Origin: Bacteroidota bacterium | GTDB lineage: Bacteria > Bacteroidota > Bacteroidia > Bacteroidales > 4484-276 | Reading direction: 5' to 3' | Length of the DNA stretch: 6,535 bases | Assembly: GCA_013203545.1 (NCBI GenBank) | Contig: JABMQA010000711.1 | Span: 1 to 6,535, forward strand | Shown: piece by piece, positions 1 to 5,270 of the stretch | Layout of the letters: every line of letters begins with the position of its first letter | Numbering within the stretch: the stretch's first letter is position 1 | Position numbers and translations under genes: made by a program | The notes under the pieces: generated by a model | Databases searched by the model: none | Seen by the model: the letters and a program-made list of their open reading frames with translations, nothing else | Told to the model about the DNA's origin: nothing

Positions 1-1
1 A

Positions 2-82
2 GATTACATACCCCATTTAAAATTATTACCCTGCGCCCTCCTGGCGTGCATGCTCCTTCTATTTGGATCCGGCCTTAATGCA
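2..82 (+). other. Sec signal peptide coding segment (start outside window)
   Basis: In the frame of the fibre gene, bases 2-82 encode DYIPHLKLLPCALLACMLLL followed by FGSGLNA. There is a basic/polar stretch, about 18 hydrophobic residues, then a small-residue A before Q, which fits signal peptidase I cleavage (A|Q is very common in Bacteroidota). There is no lipobox: the cysteines sit within the hydrophobic core and are not followed by a lipoprotein-like mature start. This is the only export signal in the gene, and the downstream breaks separate it from the rest of the protein. Confidence 0.7.
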
Positions 83-253
83 CAAAACGTATCCATTACC
101 AGCGACAACAGTCCACCCGATCCCTCAGCGATGCTGGATATCAAGGCCGACAGCCTGGGATTGCTTATCCCGCGAATTTCGGAAGCCAACCGGCCTGCAT
201 CTCCGGCTACGGGGTTGCTGATCTACCAGACAGATGGCGAGGCAGGATTCTAA
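2..253 (+). pseudogene. Fragment 1: signal peptide and N-terminal fibre motif, ends at in-frame TAA
   Basis: The frame is open from base 2, upstream of the ATG at 50. The ATG at 50 is unlikely to be the start: it falls inside the hydrophobic core of a signal peptide (KLLPCALLACMLLLFGSGL) and would leave no positively charged n-region. The hydrophobic core runs to 'LNA-QN', so signal peptidase I cleavage is expected at about base 82/83. The mature part starts QNVSITSDNSPPDPSAMLDI and continues to 'GLLIPRISEANRP...GLLIYQTDGEAGF', a motif block typical of the N-termini of secreted tail-fibre-like proteins in Bacteroidota. The fragment stops at TAA where a tyrosine codon (TAT/TAC) is expected. 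Alone it would be a useless exported peptide of under 60 mature residues. Confidence 0.75.
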
Positions 254-280
254 TATTTTAATGGGGCCGCCTGGCAAAAA

Positions 281-967
281 GTGGGAAACAATGCCCAGTT
301 GGCAGCTCTTATCCTGGCTGAGGAAACTGCACGTAAAAATGCAGATTCCACCTTACAAATCGAACTGAATACAACACAAACCGGTGCGGGACTGGGTGCT
401 GATGGCAGTTATACACCCGATCCGTCTGCCAATTTCATTTACAATGCAGTATCACTGGATTGGGCTACCAAAATACTGGATGCACAGTTATTTATTAGCA
501 ATGACAGTGTTTTTTCGATAGCAACACTGGAAAGAGGTAAAATATATGTTGGTGATTCGTTAAATGTTGCAATGGAAGTTGCATTTAGTGGTGATGCTAC
601 CATGGCAACCGATGGTGTGCTTACCATCACAAATGAAGCGGTAAGCAACGCGAAACTGGCAGACAGTATTGATGCTACCAAACTGGCAGACGGTTCTGTA
701 AGCAATACTGAACTACAATATGTTGATGGTGTTACCGGCAACATACAGGATCAGTTAAACGAATCGAAACCGATGATATCAGATGCAGATAACGACACAA
801 AAGTACTTGTAGAGGCGAGTACTGATGAAGATTTTATACGGTTTGATGTGCGGGGAAGCGAAGCAATGATTATTGATACCTCATGTGGGTATTGGAACGA
901 CTACTCCTGCCTCCACATTGGATGTAGCAGGTACCTTGCATTTACAAAACGGTACATCAATCAATGA
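281..967 (+). pseudogene. Fragment 2: shaft region of the fibre protein, between the stop and the frameshift
   Basis: Same frame as fragment 1. The genuine homologous coding starts right after the TAA at 254 (YFNGAAWQKV); the ATG-like start near 281 is only where an ORF caller could begin (GTG at 281). Visible segments are a helical stretch (LAALILAEETARKNADSTLQ), 'TQTGAGLGADGSYTPDP' and 'SVSNTELQYVDGVTGNIQDQL', all of the kind found in phage and Bacteroidota tail-fibre shafts. It then has the first of three 36-residue 'DADNDTK...IRFDVRGSEAM' modules. True homology ends at about 883. The last 28 codons to the stop at 965-967 (CGYWNDYSCLHIG...) are out-of-frame readthrough of the following module. 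The fragment has no signal peptide or start of its own and is probably not a separate gene. Confidence 0.7.
776..883 (+). repeat. 108-bp 'DxDNDTK' module, copy 1 of 3
   Basis: Encodes a 36-residue module, ISDADNDTKVLVEASTDEDF then IRFDVRGSEAMIIDTS. Copies lie at 1077-1184 (IRDADNDTKIQVEKGTDDDM...) and 1824-1931 (ISDWDSDTKIQVEKTSDDDK...). The shared core is D-x-D-N/S-D-T-K-x-x-V-E, then a D-rich turn, then IRF-V-G-E/S. The acidic DxDxD pattern could bind a cation, but that is only a guess. In copies 1 and 3 it is followed directly by a VGIGT/IGIGT beta segment; the intact copy 3 shows what copy 1 should look like, which is how the frameshift at its end is recognised. Confidence 0.75.
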
Positions 968-3900
968 ATTTTCAAACGATACCCTCCTGGCCGGCAACAG
1001 CGATGATGCTGTACCCACGGAAAAAGCCGTGAAGACATATGTTAGCAATTCTGTTGGTAGTTTTAGATCTGATGAAATAAGGGATGCAGATAATGACACA
1101 AAAATACAGGTTGAAAAAGGGACAGATGATGATATGATTCGTTTTTATGTGGGGGGAACTGAAAGATGGGTAATGGATGGTTCACGGTTGGAACCTAGAA
1201 ATACAGGACACTCTGTTTTTATTGGTGACTCTGCAGGCTATAATGATGATTTAACAAATAGAGAAAATATATTTATTGGATATAGGGCTGGTTATTCTAA
1301 TACAGAAGGATATAATAATACGGCCATGGGAAATGGTGCCCTTTATTCCAATACAACAGGCATCTGGAATGTAGGAATTGGGCACCAGTCCCTTTATTCC
1401 AATACATGGGCGCCAGGGAACATTGCAATTGGTTACCAAGCACTATACTCCAATACAGAAGGAAATGATAATACAGCCAATGGAAATATGGCCCTTTATT
1501 CCAATACAACAGGTTTCTGTAATACGGCCAACGGAAGTGGTGCCCTTTCTGAAAATACAACTGGATTGTATAATACAGCCAACGGGTTCCATGCCCTTGC
1601 CCGCAATACAACAGGTAACTTTAATACGGGACTTGGCGATAGGGCTGGTTATTACAACCAGACTGGTTCGTTTAACGTATTCCTGGGAAACCAGGCAGGG
1701 TATTACGAAACCGGCAGTAATAAACTTTACATAGAAAATAGTGATAAATTAACTCCACTCATTTATGGAGAATTCGATACTGATAAAGTAAAGATCAACG
1801 GTTCATTATCACTGACGGAAGGAATATCCGACTGGGATAGCGATACTAAAATACAAGTGGAAAAAACAAGCGATGATGATAAAATACGCTTTGATGTGAG
1901 AGGTAGCGAAGCAATGCTTATTGATACGAATGGGAATATTGGTATAGGGACAAGCACACCCGGTGAAAAACTCCATATACAGGGTAATATTAAAATGGTT
2001 GATGGCAACCAGGAAGCCGGGAAAATACTGACCTCCGACGCGGAGGGCACAGGCACCTGGCAAAACCTAAGCCCACAGGCTGTTTTTGGAAATGAAGTTC
2101 TGCCGCCTGATTTCTCCTGCTTAAACATAAGTAGCAGCCTTGCTATTGGTTTGCATCCACGATGGGGAGCCATTTCGGGCAACTATTTCTATGTGTTGAA
2201 CCACGGTGGTAATGGCATGAAAGTAATTGATGTGAGTGACCCGGCAAACCCTAGCCTCAGTGGCAGCCTTGCGTTTGGTGGAGCTCCAACTTTTATAACC
2301 GTTTCAGGTAACTTTGCCTATGTCGTGGATATGGGCGATTGTGACCTGAAAGTGATTGATGTAAGTGACCCGGGAAGCCCTAGCCTCAGTGGCAGCCTTG
2401 CTATTGGTTGTTATCCTGTTTCTGTCTCAGTTTCGGGCAACTATGCCTATGTAGTGGATTACGGCGATGATGACCTGAAAGTGATTGATGTGAGTGACCC
2501 GGAAAACCCTAGCCTCAGTGGCAACCTCCCTATTGGTCTCCATCCTGTTTCTATTGCCGTTTCGGGCAACTATGCCTATGTAGCGGATTACGAAGAAGGT
2601 GACCTGAAAGTGATTGATGTGAGTGACCCGGAAAACCCCAGCCTAAGTGGCAGCATTGCTATTGGTTCATCTACTGGTTCTGTAAAGGTTTCGGGCAACT
2701 ATGCATATTTATTGGATTTAGGCGCTGCTGACCTGGTGGTGATTGATGTAAGTGACCCGGCAAACCCTAACCTCAGCGGCAGCCTTGCTATTGGTTCATC
2801 TCCATATTGTGTAGCCGTTTTGGGCAACTACGCCTGTGTAGTGAATCCCGGCGATGATGACTTGAAAGTGGTTGATGTAAGTAACCCGGCAAGCCCCAGC
2901 CTCAGCGCCAGCCTTCCTATTGGATTATCTCCATTTTATGTAGCTGTTTCAGGCAATTATGCCTATGTAGTAGATAATGGCTCTAATGACCTGAAAGTAA
3001 TTCAATTAAGCTGTAACACAACAATAACCATAAATCCTACCAGTGGGACTTTTACAGAAGTGCCACTTAACTGGCAGAAATCCGGGAATGATATTTATAA
3101 TGCAAACATTGGAAAAGTCGGCATTGGCACTTCAGCTCCTACTGATGCTATGCTTCATATTGAAGGCCATGGTACCTATGACGGAATTTTAAGAATTAAT
3201 AATAGCGGAAGCAATGGAGCCTCTTTTTTTATGGGCAGTACCCGGGATGGTTGGGATGCAGGAGCAAATAAATTTATTATGGGTCACGGCGCACCCTCAA
3301 GCGCAAATGTCGATCTAACAATAAATTCATCCGGGGATGTTGGTATTGGCACACCGTCACCTGCAAGCACCTTGGATGTAGCAGGAAGTTTTAGGGTAGA
3401 GAATGGCACCTCCATCAATGAGATTTCAACAGATATTCTTTTGGCTGGCAATAGCGATGATGCCATACCCACTGAAAAAGCAGTAAAATCTTACGTAGAT
3501 GAAGTAAAATCTTACGTAGATGAAAAGACATATGCAATAAACGATTTGGAGGATTGCAAAACGAATTGGTCAAGTACGTTTCTTGGTTACGGATCTGGTG
3601 CAAATTCCTCCTTAGCTGCTTCTCATAATGTTGCTGTTGGAATTGAGGCACTTCATGACAATACCCTTGGCAGTTATAATACAGCAATTGGTTACCAGGC
3701 ACTTAATAAAACTACAGATGGGATGGGAAATATAGCAATTGGTACCTGGGCAGGATATAACAACGTGTCCGGCCATTATAACATTTTTATAGGAAATTCC
3801 GGATTAACGGAGGACGGAGACAGCAAACTTTACATTGGTAACAATCCAACCCCACTTATTTATGGTGATTTTTCTAATCCTTCATTACAGGTTAATGGTG

Positions 3901-5222
3901 AATTGGCTGTGAAAAAAAATAGTACCGGATTTATCGCACTATTCGAAAATACCAATACCGGAGATGGAGACGGAATTAAAATAAAACTGGGTAAGGCAAG
4001 TGCCAATAACGGACTACCAGCTATGAGCTACGACCTGGGAATTACCGAACAGCAAAAAACCGACTTAAAAAACCTGATCGATTGTAATTACAGCGGGAAT
4101 AAGCTTAACCTGTTAACCAACATTGTACAGGAAGGTATTGTGCTGGATGCTAAAACAATTGGCGGATTGGCAGTAGGTGTTGGCAATCTTGTTACTGGTT
4201 TTATTAATTCAAAGCTGGGTCTTCCCGTAAATTTAAAAAATGTACAAATGCTTGGTAAATTTACGGTTTTCCCTGGATTCAATTGGTGGAGGGTTCATAT
4301 TGACTCATACTCTGCTGGCCCATACAACTTCCCTAATGTTACTCTTGTTCCGAAAATCCCTGAGATAAATCTTTCTGCTCTCGGCATAGACGAAATAGAA
4401 ATTATGAACCTGGGATTTTGGGGAATACCAAATATTTGCATGAACGATGTTGTTTCAAATCCTTTAAGTAAAGAAAACGAATTTATACAATTTTCTGATT
4501 ACGATGATGTCCGGATGGGCTCTATCAAAGCCCAATCAGTTGAAGACTGGGCACTTAGTACACTTACACCAGCCTTTTTCTTTGGCTTGAGGGGCGCATT
4601 GGCAAGCACACTGGATAAATTGCATGCACAACATCATTTTAGGGGCAAAATTTCAGAAGCAATTGCCACCTACCCTAATATTGGGGTAGAATACAGCTCC
4701 GGGAATGGTGATTACGCTGAGTGGCTGGAACGTCTTGATTTTGAAGAAGCCATCGGTGCGGGCGATATTGTAGCTGTAAAAGGTGGCAAGATTACCAAAG
4801 ACCTTTGCCATGCAGAACAGATAATGGCAGTTTCGCACCATCCCATTGTGCTGGGAAATATTCCGCCGGAAGGAGAGAGTCATCTTGGAAACAATATTGC
4901 TTTTATGGGCCAGGTACCAGTAAAAATAATGGGAATTGTAAATAGTGGAGATTATATTGTCGGGAATAGTGATATTCCCGGTTATGGTATTGCAGTTGCA
5001 CCCGAAAATATGACAGTGGATGATTTAAAACTGACAGTAGGCAGGGCTTGGGAATCCAACCAGGATAATGGGCCAAAATTGGTCAACACAGTGATCGGCG
5101 TACACAATGGTGATTATCTAAACATTTTAAAACGCTACGAGCAAAAATTTAAAGAATCCGAAACCCGCCTGGAATCTGTTGAAGCAAAAATAGACAGGTT
5201 AACAGAATTACTGTCTCAATAA
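873..5222 (+). CDS. Fragment 3: main body of the modular fibre protein (1,449 codons open)
   Basis: Long open frame. TTG at 873 is only the first possible start; homology begins at 885 (VGIGTTTPASTLDVAG) and the first in-frame ATG is at 1134, so no start is convincing and the body is best read as the continuation of fragment 2. By residue from the TTG: 5-57 shaft module A; 114-284 head repeats; 318-353 'DWDSDTKIQVEK' module; 416-714 seven-bladed LVIVD-type propeller; 823-875 shaft module B with a doubled VKSYVDE heptad; 919-986 second head array; 1010-1255 unrecognised globular segment with WW and aromatic-rich stretches; about 1257-1395 a domain like the phage Peptidase_G2 autoproteolytic domain, with GDYAEWLERL and GDIVAVKGGKI; 1415-1449 coiled coil. 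No T9SS C-terminal domain is evident. Likely role: surface or secreted fibre binding a ligand through the propeller and heads (inference). Confidence 0.85.
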   Translation: MIPHVGIGTTTPASTLDVAGTLHLQNGTSINEFSNDTLLAGNSDDAVPTEKAVKTYVSNSVGSFRSDEIRDADNDTKIQVEKGTDDDMIRFYVGGTERWVMDGSRLEPRNTGHSVFIGDSAGYNDDLTNRENIFIGYRAGYSNTEGYNNTAMGNGALYSNTTGIWNVGIGHQSLYSNTWAPGNIAIGYQALYSNTEGNDNTANGNMALYSNTTGFCNTANGSGALSENTTGLYNTANGFHALARNTTGNFNTGLGDRAGYYNQTGSFNVFLGNQAGYYETGSNKLYIENSDKLTPLIYGEFDTDKVKINGSLSLTEGISDWDSDTKIQVEKTSDDDKIRFDVRGSEAMLIDTNGNIGIGTSTPGEKLHIQGNIKMVDGNQEAGKILTSDAEGTGTWQNLSPQAVFGNEVLPPDFSCLNISSSLAIGLHPRWGAISGNYFYVLNHGGNGMKVIDVSDPANPSLSGSLAFGGAPTFITVSGNFAYVVDMGDCDLKVIDVSDPGSPSLSGSLAIGCYPVSVSVSGNYAYVVDYGDDDLKVIDVSDPENPSLSGNLPIGLHPVSIAVSGNYAYVADYEEGDLKVIDVSDPENPSLSGSIAIGSSTGSVKVSGNYAYLLDLGAADLVVIDVSDPANPNLSGSLAIGSSPYCVAVLGNYACVVNPGDDDLKVVDVSNPASPSLSASLPIGLSPFYVAVSGNYAYVVDNGSNDLKVIQLSCNTTITINPTSGTFTEVPLNWQKSGNDIYNANIGKVGIGTSAPTDAMLHIEGHGTYDGILRINNSGSNGASFFMGSTRDGWDAGANKFIMGHGAPSSANVDLTINSSGDVGIGTPSPASTLDVAGSFRVENGTSINEISTDILLAGNSDDAIPTEKAVKSYVDEVKSYVDEKTYAINDLEDCKTNWSSTFLGYGSGANSSLAASHNVAVGIEALHDNTLGSYNTAIGYQALNKTTDGMGNIAIGTWAGYNNVSGHYNIFIGNSGLTEDGDSKLYIGNNPTPLIYGDFSNPSLQVNGELAVKKNSTGFIALFENTNTGDGDGIKIKLGKASANNGLPAMSYDLGITEQQKTDLKNLIDCNYSGNKLNLLTNIVQEGIVLDAKTIGGLAVGVGNLVTGFINSKLGLPVNLKNVQMLGKFTVFPGFNWWRVHIDSYSAGPYNFPNVTLVPKIPEINLSALGIDEIEIMNLGFWGIPNICMNDVVSNPLSKENEFIQFSDYDDVRMGSIKAQSVEDWALSTLTPAFFFGLRGALASTLDKLHAQHHFRGKISEAIATYPNIGVEYSSGNGDYAEWLERLDFEEAIGAGDIVAVKGGKITKDLCHAEQIMAVSHHPIVLGNIPPEGESHLGNNIAFMGQVPVKIMGIVNSGDYIVGNSDIPGYGIAVAPENMTVDDLKLTVGRAWESNQDNGPKLVNTVIGVHNGDYLNILKRYEQKFKESETRLESVEAKIDRLTELLSQ
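885..1043 (+). repeat. Shaft module A (159 bp, 53 residues), duplicated at 3339-3497
   Basis: Encodes VGIGTTTPASTLDVAGTLHL, then NGTSINEFSNDTLLAGNSDD and AVPTEKAVKTYV. The copy at 3339-3497 has the same length with no gaps and is closely similar (VGIGTPSPASTLDVAGSFRV...NGTSINEISTDILLAGNSDD...). The 'VPTEKAVK.YV' ending is a familiar phage and Bacteroidota tail-fibre shaft motif that leads into a coiled coil. The module starts immediately after the frameshift site. Confidence 0.85.
1077..1184 (+). repeat. 108-bp 'DxDNDTK' module, copy 2 of 3
   Basis: IRDADNDTKIQVEKGTDDDM followed by IRFYVGGTERWVMDGS. It has the same length as copies 1 and 3, but the second half diverges (GGTERWVMDG instead of RGSEAMIID). 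It leads into the first head array rather than into a GIGT segment. Confidence 0.7.
1212..1724 (+). repeat. First head array: nine 51-bp (17-residue) YadA-like repeats plus one degenerate unit
   Basis: Asparagine codons opening each unit fall at 1266, 1317, 1368, 1419, 1470, 1521, 1572, 1623 and 1674, exactly 51 bp apart. The consensus is N-T/I-A-x-G-x-x-A-L-Y-S-N-T-T-G-x-x. A degenerate 54-bp unit (SVFIGDSAGYNDD) precedes them at 1212. The pattern resembles the left-handed beta-roll head repeats of trimeric autotransporter adhesins (YadA/Hep_Hag family, usually about 14 residues per unit) in the slightly longer form seen in phage-like and Bacteroidota fibres. It is followed by 'KLYIENSDKLTPLIYGEF', a usual neck after such heads. 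It probably forms a trimeric binding or spacer head. Confidence 0.88.
1824..1931 (+). repeat. 108-bp 'DxDNDTK' module, copy 3 of 3
   Basis: ISDWDSDTKIQVEKTSDDDK followed by IRFDVRGSEAMLIDTN, then GNIGIGTSTPGEKLHIQGN in an intact frame. This is the in-gene reference for the expected joint after copy 1. Confidence 0.75.
2118..3014 (+). repeat. Seven-bladed LVIVD-type beta-propeller encoded by exact 129-bp repeats
   Basis: The motif 'LKVIDVSDP' recurs with its V codon at 2223, 2352, 2481, 2610, 2739, 2868 and 2997, always 129 bp (43 residues) apart with no indel. A full unit reads SGNYAYVVD-x5-DLKVIDVSDPxxPSLSGSLAIGxxPxxVxV. This fits the LVIVD repeat family of beta-propellers. The array opens with a part unit (CLNISSSLAIGLHP) and closes with the complementary part (SGNYAYVVD...LKVIQLSC), giving 299 residues, close to 7 x 43. 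This suggests a seven-bladed ring closed by strand exchange. A cysteine sits at each end (2118-2120 and 3012-3014), possibly a disulfide clasp (inference). Unit 5 (LVVIDVSDP) and unit 6 (LKVVDVSNP) are the most diverged. Confidence 0.85.
3339..3497 (+). repeat. Shaft module B (159 bp), second copy of 885-1043
   Basis: Encodes VGIGTPSPASTLDVAGSFRV, NGTSINEISTDILLAGNSDD and AIPTEKAVKSYV, colinear and equal in length to module A. It is preceded by 'NSSGDVGIG', which supplies the residues apparently missing from the joint before module A. It leads through a doubled heptad into the second head array, so the order shaft then head is repeated on both sides of the propeller. Confidence 0.85.
3483..3524 (+). 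repeat. Perfect 21-bp tandem duplication (VKSYVDE x2)
   Basis: Bases 3483-3503 and 3504-3524 are identical 21-mers beginning GTAAAATCTTAC and encoding VKSYVDE-VKSYVDE. Seven residues is one coiled-coil heptad (V and V/Y as core positions), so the duplication lengthens the coil without breaking its register. Module A at the corresponding place has a single VKTYV and then diverges. Confidence 0.9.
3627..3830 (+). repeat. Second head array: four 51-bp (17-residue) YadA-like repeats
   Basis: Unit starts at 3627 (NVAVG), 3678 (NTAIG), 3729 (NIAIG) and 3780 (NIFIG) keep the same 51-bp spacing as the first array. It is followed by 'KLYIGNNPTPLIYGDFSNPS', the same neck type as after the first array. 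It is shorter and more diverged than array 1. A weak preceding segment (STFLGYGSGANSS) may be a degenerate fifth unit. Confidence 0.85.
3900..4640 (+). other. Globular segment of unknown function within the fibre protein
   Basis: About 245 residues between the second head/neck and the C-terminal G2-like domain. It starts with 'STGFIALFENTNTGDGDGIKIKLGKAS' and ends with 'NEFIQFSDYDDVRMGSIKAQSVEDWA'. In related fibre C-termini, as I recall them, these two pieces ('DGI.IKL' and 'N.FI.F.D..G...GSI.G') are nearly adjacent. Here about 160 residues lie between them, including a helix-like stretch (ITEQQKTDLKNLIDCN), a small-residue apolar stretch (TIGGLAVGVGNLVTGFI) and an aromatic stretch (FTVFPGFNWWRVHI). 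No family is recognised for the middle part. It is an insertion or an independent domain by inference. Confidence 0.5.
4641..5057 (+). other. C-terminal domain resembling phage Peptidase_G2 / intramolecular chaperone type
   Basis: Visible landmarks are GVEYSSGNGDYAEWLERLDF (GDYAE at 4707-4721), GDIVAVKGGKITK, 'AVSHHPIVLGN', 'NNIAFMGQVPVKI', 'VNSGDYIVGNSDIPGYGIAV' and 'APENM'. The 'GDYAE' plus 'GDIV.VKGGKI' plus 'PIVLGN' pattern is like the C-terminal domain called Peptidase_G2 (IMC autoproteolytic cleavage domain), found at the ends of phage fibre and tailspike proteins and of many bacterial fibre-like proteins. In that family the domain helps the trimer fold and may cut itself off. A catalytic dyad cannot be assigned here from the sequence alone, so activity is unproven. 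Confidence 0.55.
5115..5219 (+). other. C-terminal coiled coil of the fibre protein
   Basis: The last 35 residues, YLNILKRYEQKFKESETRLE then SVEAKIDRLTELLSQ, show hydrophobic residues at heptad-like spacing (L, Y, F, L, V, I, L, L) among charged residues, with no proline or glycine. A terminal coiled coil of this kind commonly follows the G2-like domain and would aid trimerisation. There is no T9SS sorting domain, PEP-CTERM or LPXTG-like signal. Confidence 0.7.
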
Positions 5223-5270
5223 AAATCACAACTGGTATAACACAATCCAAATAATATTTAAATTTTTCTT

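Larger units (their letters stand above)
2..5222 (+). pseudogene. Large secreted fibre-like protein (YadA-type heads, LVIVD propeller, G2-like C-terminus), broken by one stop and one frameshift; 5' partial
   Basis: Three consecutive open stretches (2-253, 254-883, 885-5222) read as one protein of about 1,740 visible residues. The first two share a frame and are separated only by TAA at 251-253. The third is shifted by one base at about 881-885. Continuity is shown by motif sense across each break: 'GLLIYQTDGEAGF-stop-YFNGAAWQKVG' is a standard Bacteroidota fibre motif with Y expected at the stop, and 'GSEAMIIDTS / VGIGTTTP' matches the intact internal paralogue 'GSEAMLIDTNGNIGIGTSTP' at 1911-1964. 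Architecture: signal peptide, shaft, head repeats, beta-propeller, second shaft and heads, unknown globular part, Peptidase_G2-like domain, coiled coil. Such proteins are probably trimeric surface fibres or adhesins (inference). The frame is open to the left edge without a credible start, so the start is outside. It may be a genuine recent pseudogene or an intact gene with sequence errors. Confidence 0.8.

Noticed and set aside
251..253. Stop-codon recoding or an alternative genetic code at TAA
   Set aside because: Other genes here end normally at TAA/TGA, and no recoding signal is visible. A simple substitution or sequence error is more likely.
873..875. TTG at 873 as a real start for the 1,449-codon frame
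   Set aside because: It lies inside the IIDTS codons of the previous module, in another frame, with no leader features and no signal peptide. It only marks the limit of the open frame.
876..890. Programmed ribosomal frameshift between fragments 2 and 3
   Set aside because: There is no slippery heptamer or A/T run at the joint, and two codons of the expected motif are missing, which slippage would not explain.
1212..1724. CRISPR-like array (regular 51-bp spacing)
   Set aside because: The periodicity is codon-phased, the units are continuous without unique spacers, and they translate into YadA-type heads.
1297..1734. Overlapping open frames on both strands across the head repeats (1297-1611 minus, 1378-1734 plus)
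   Set aside because: They are repetitive shadow translations (e.g. YYWNKG repeats) caused by the 51-bp periodicity of the true frame.
1763..2182. 139-codon minus-strand open frame
   Set aside because: It lies antisense to well-supported modules of the fibre protein, with no signal, domain or start context.
5223..5270. Terminator or promoter between the fibre gene and the 194-aa gene
   Set aside because: It is AT-rich, but no inverted repeat is seen, and no clear Bacteroidota TTTG / TAnnTTTG pair is visible.
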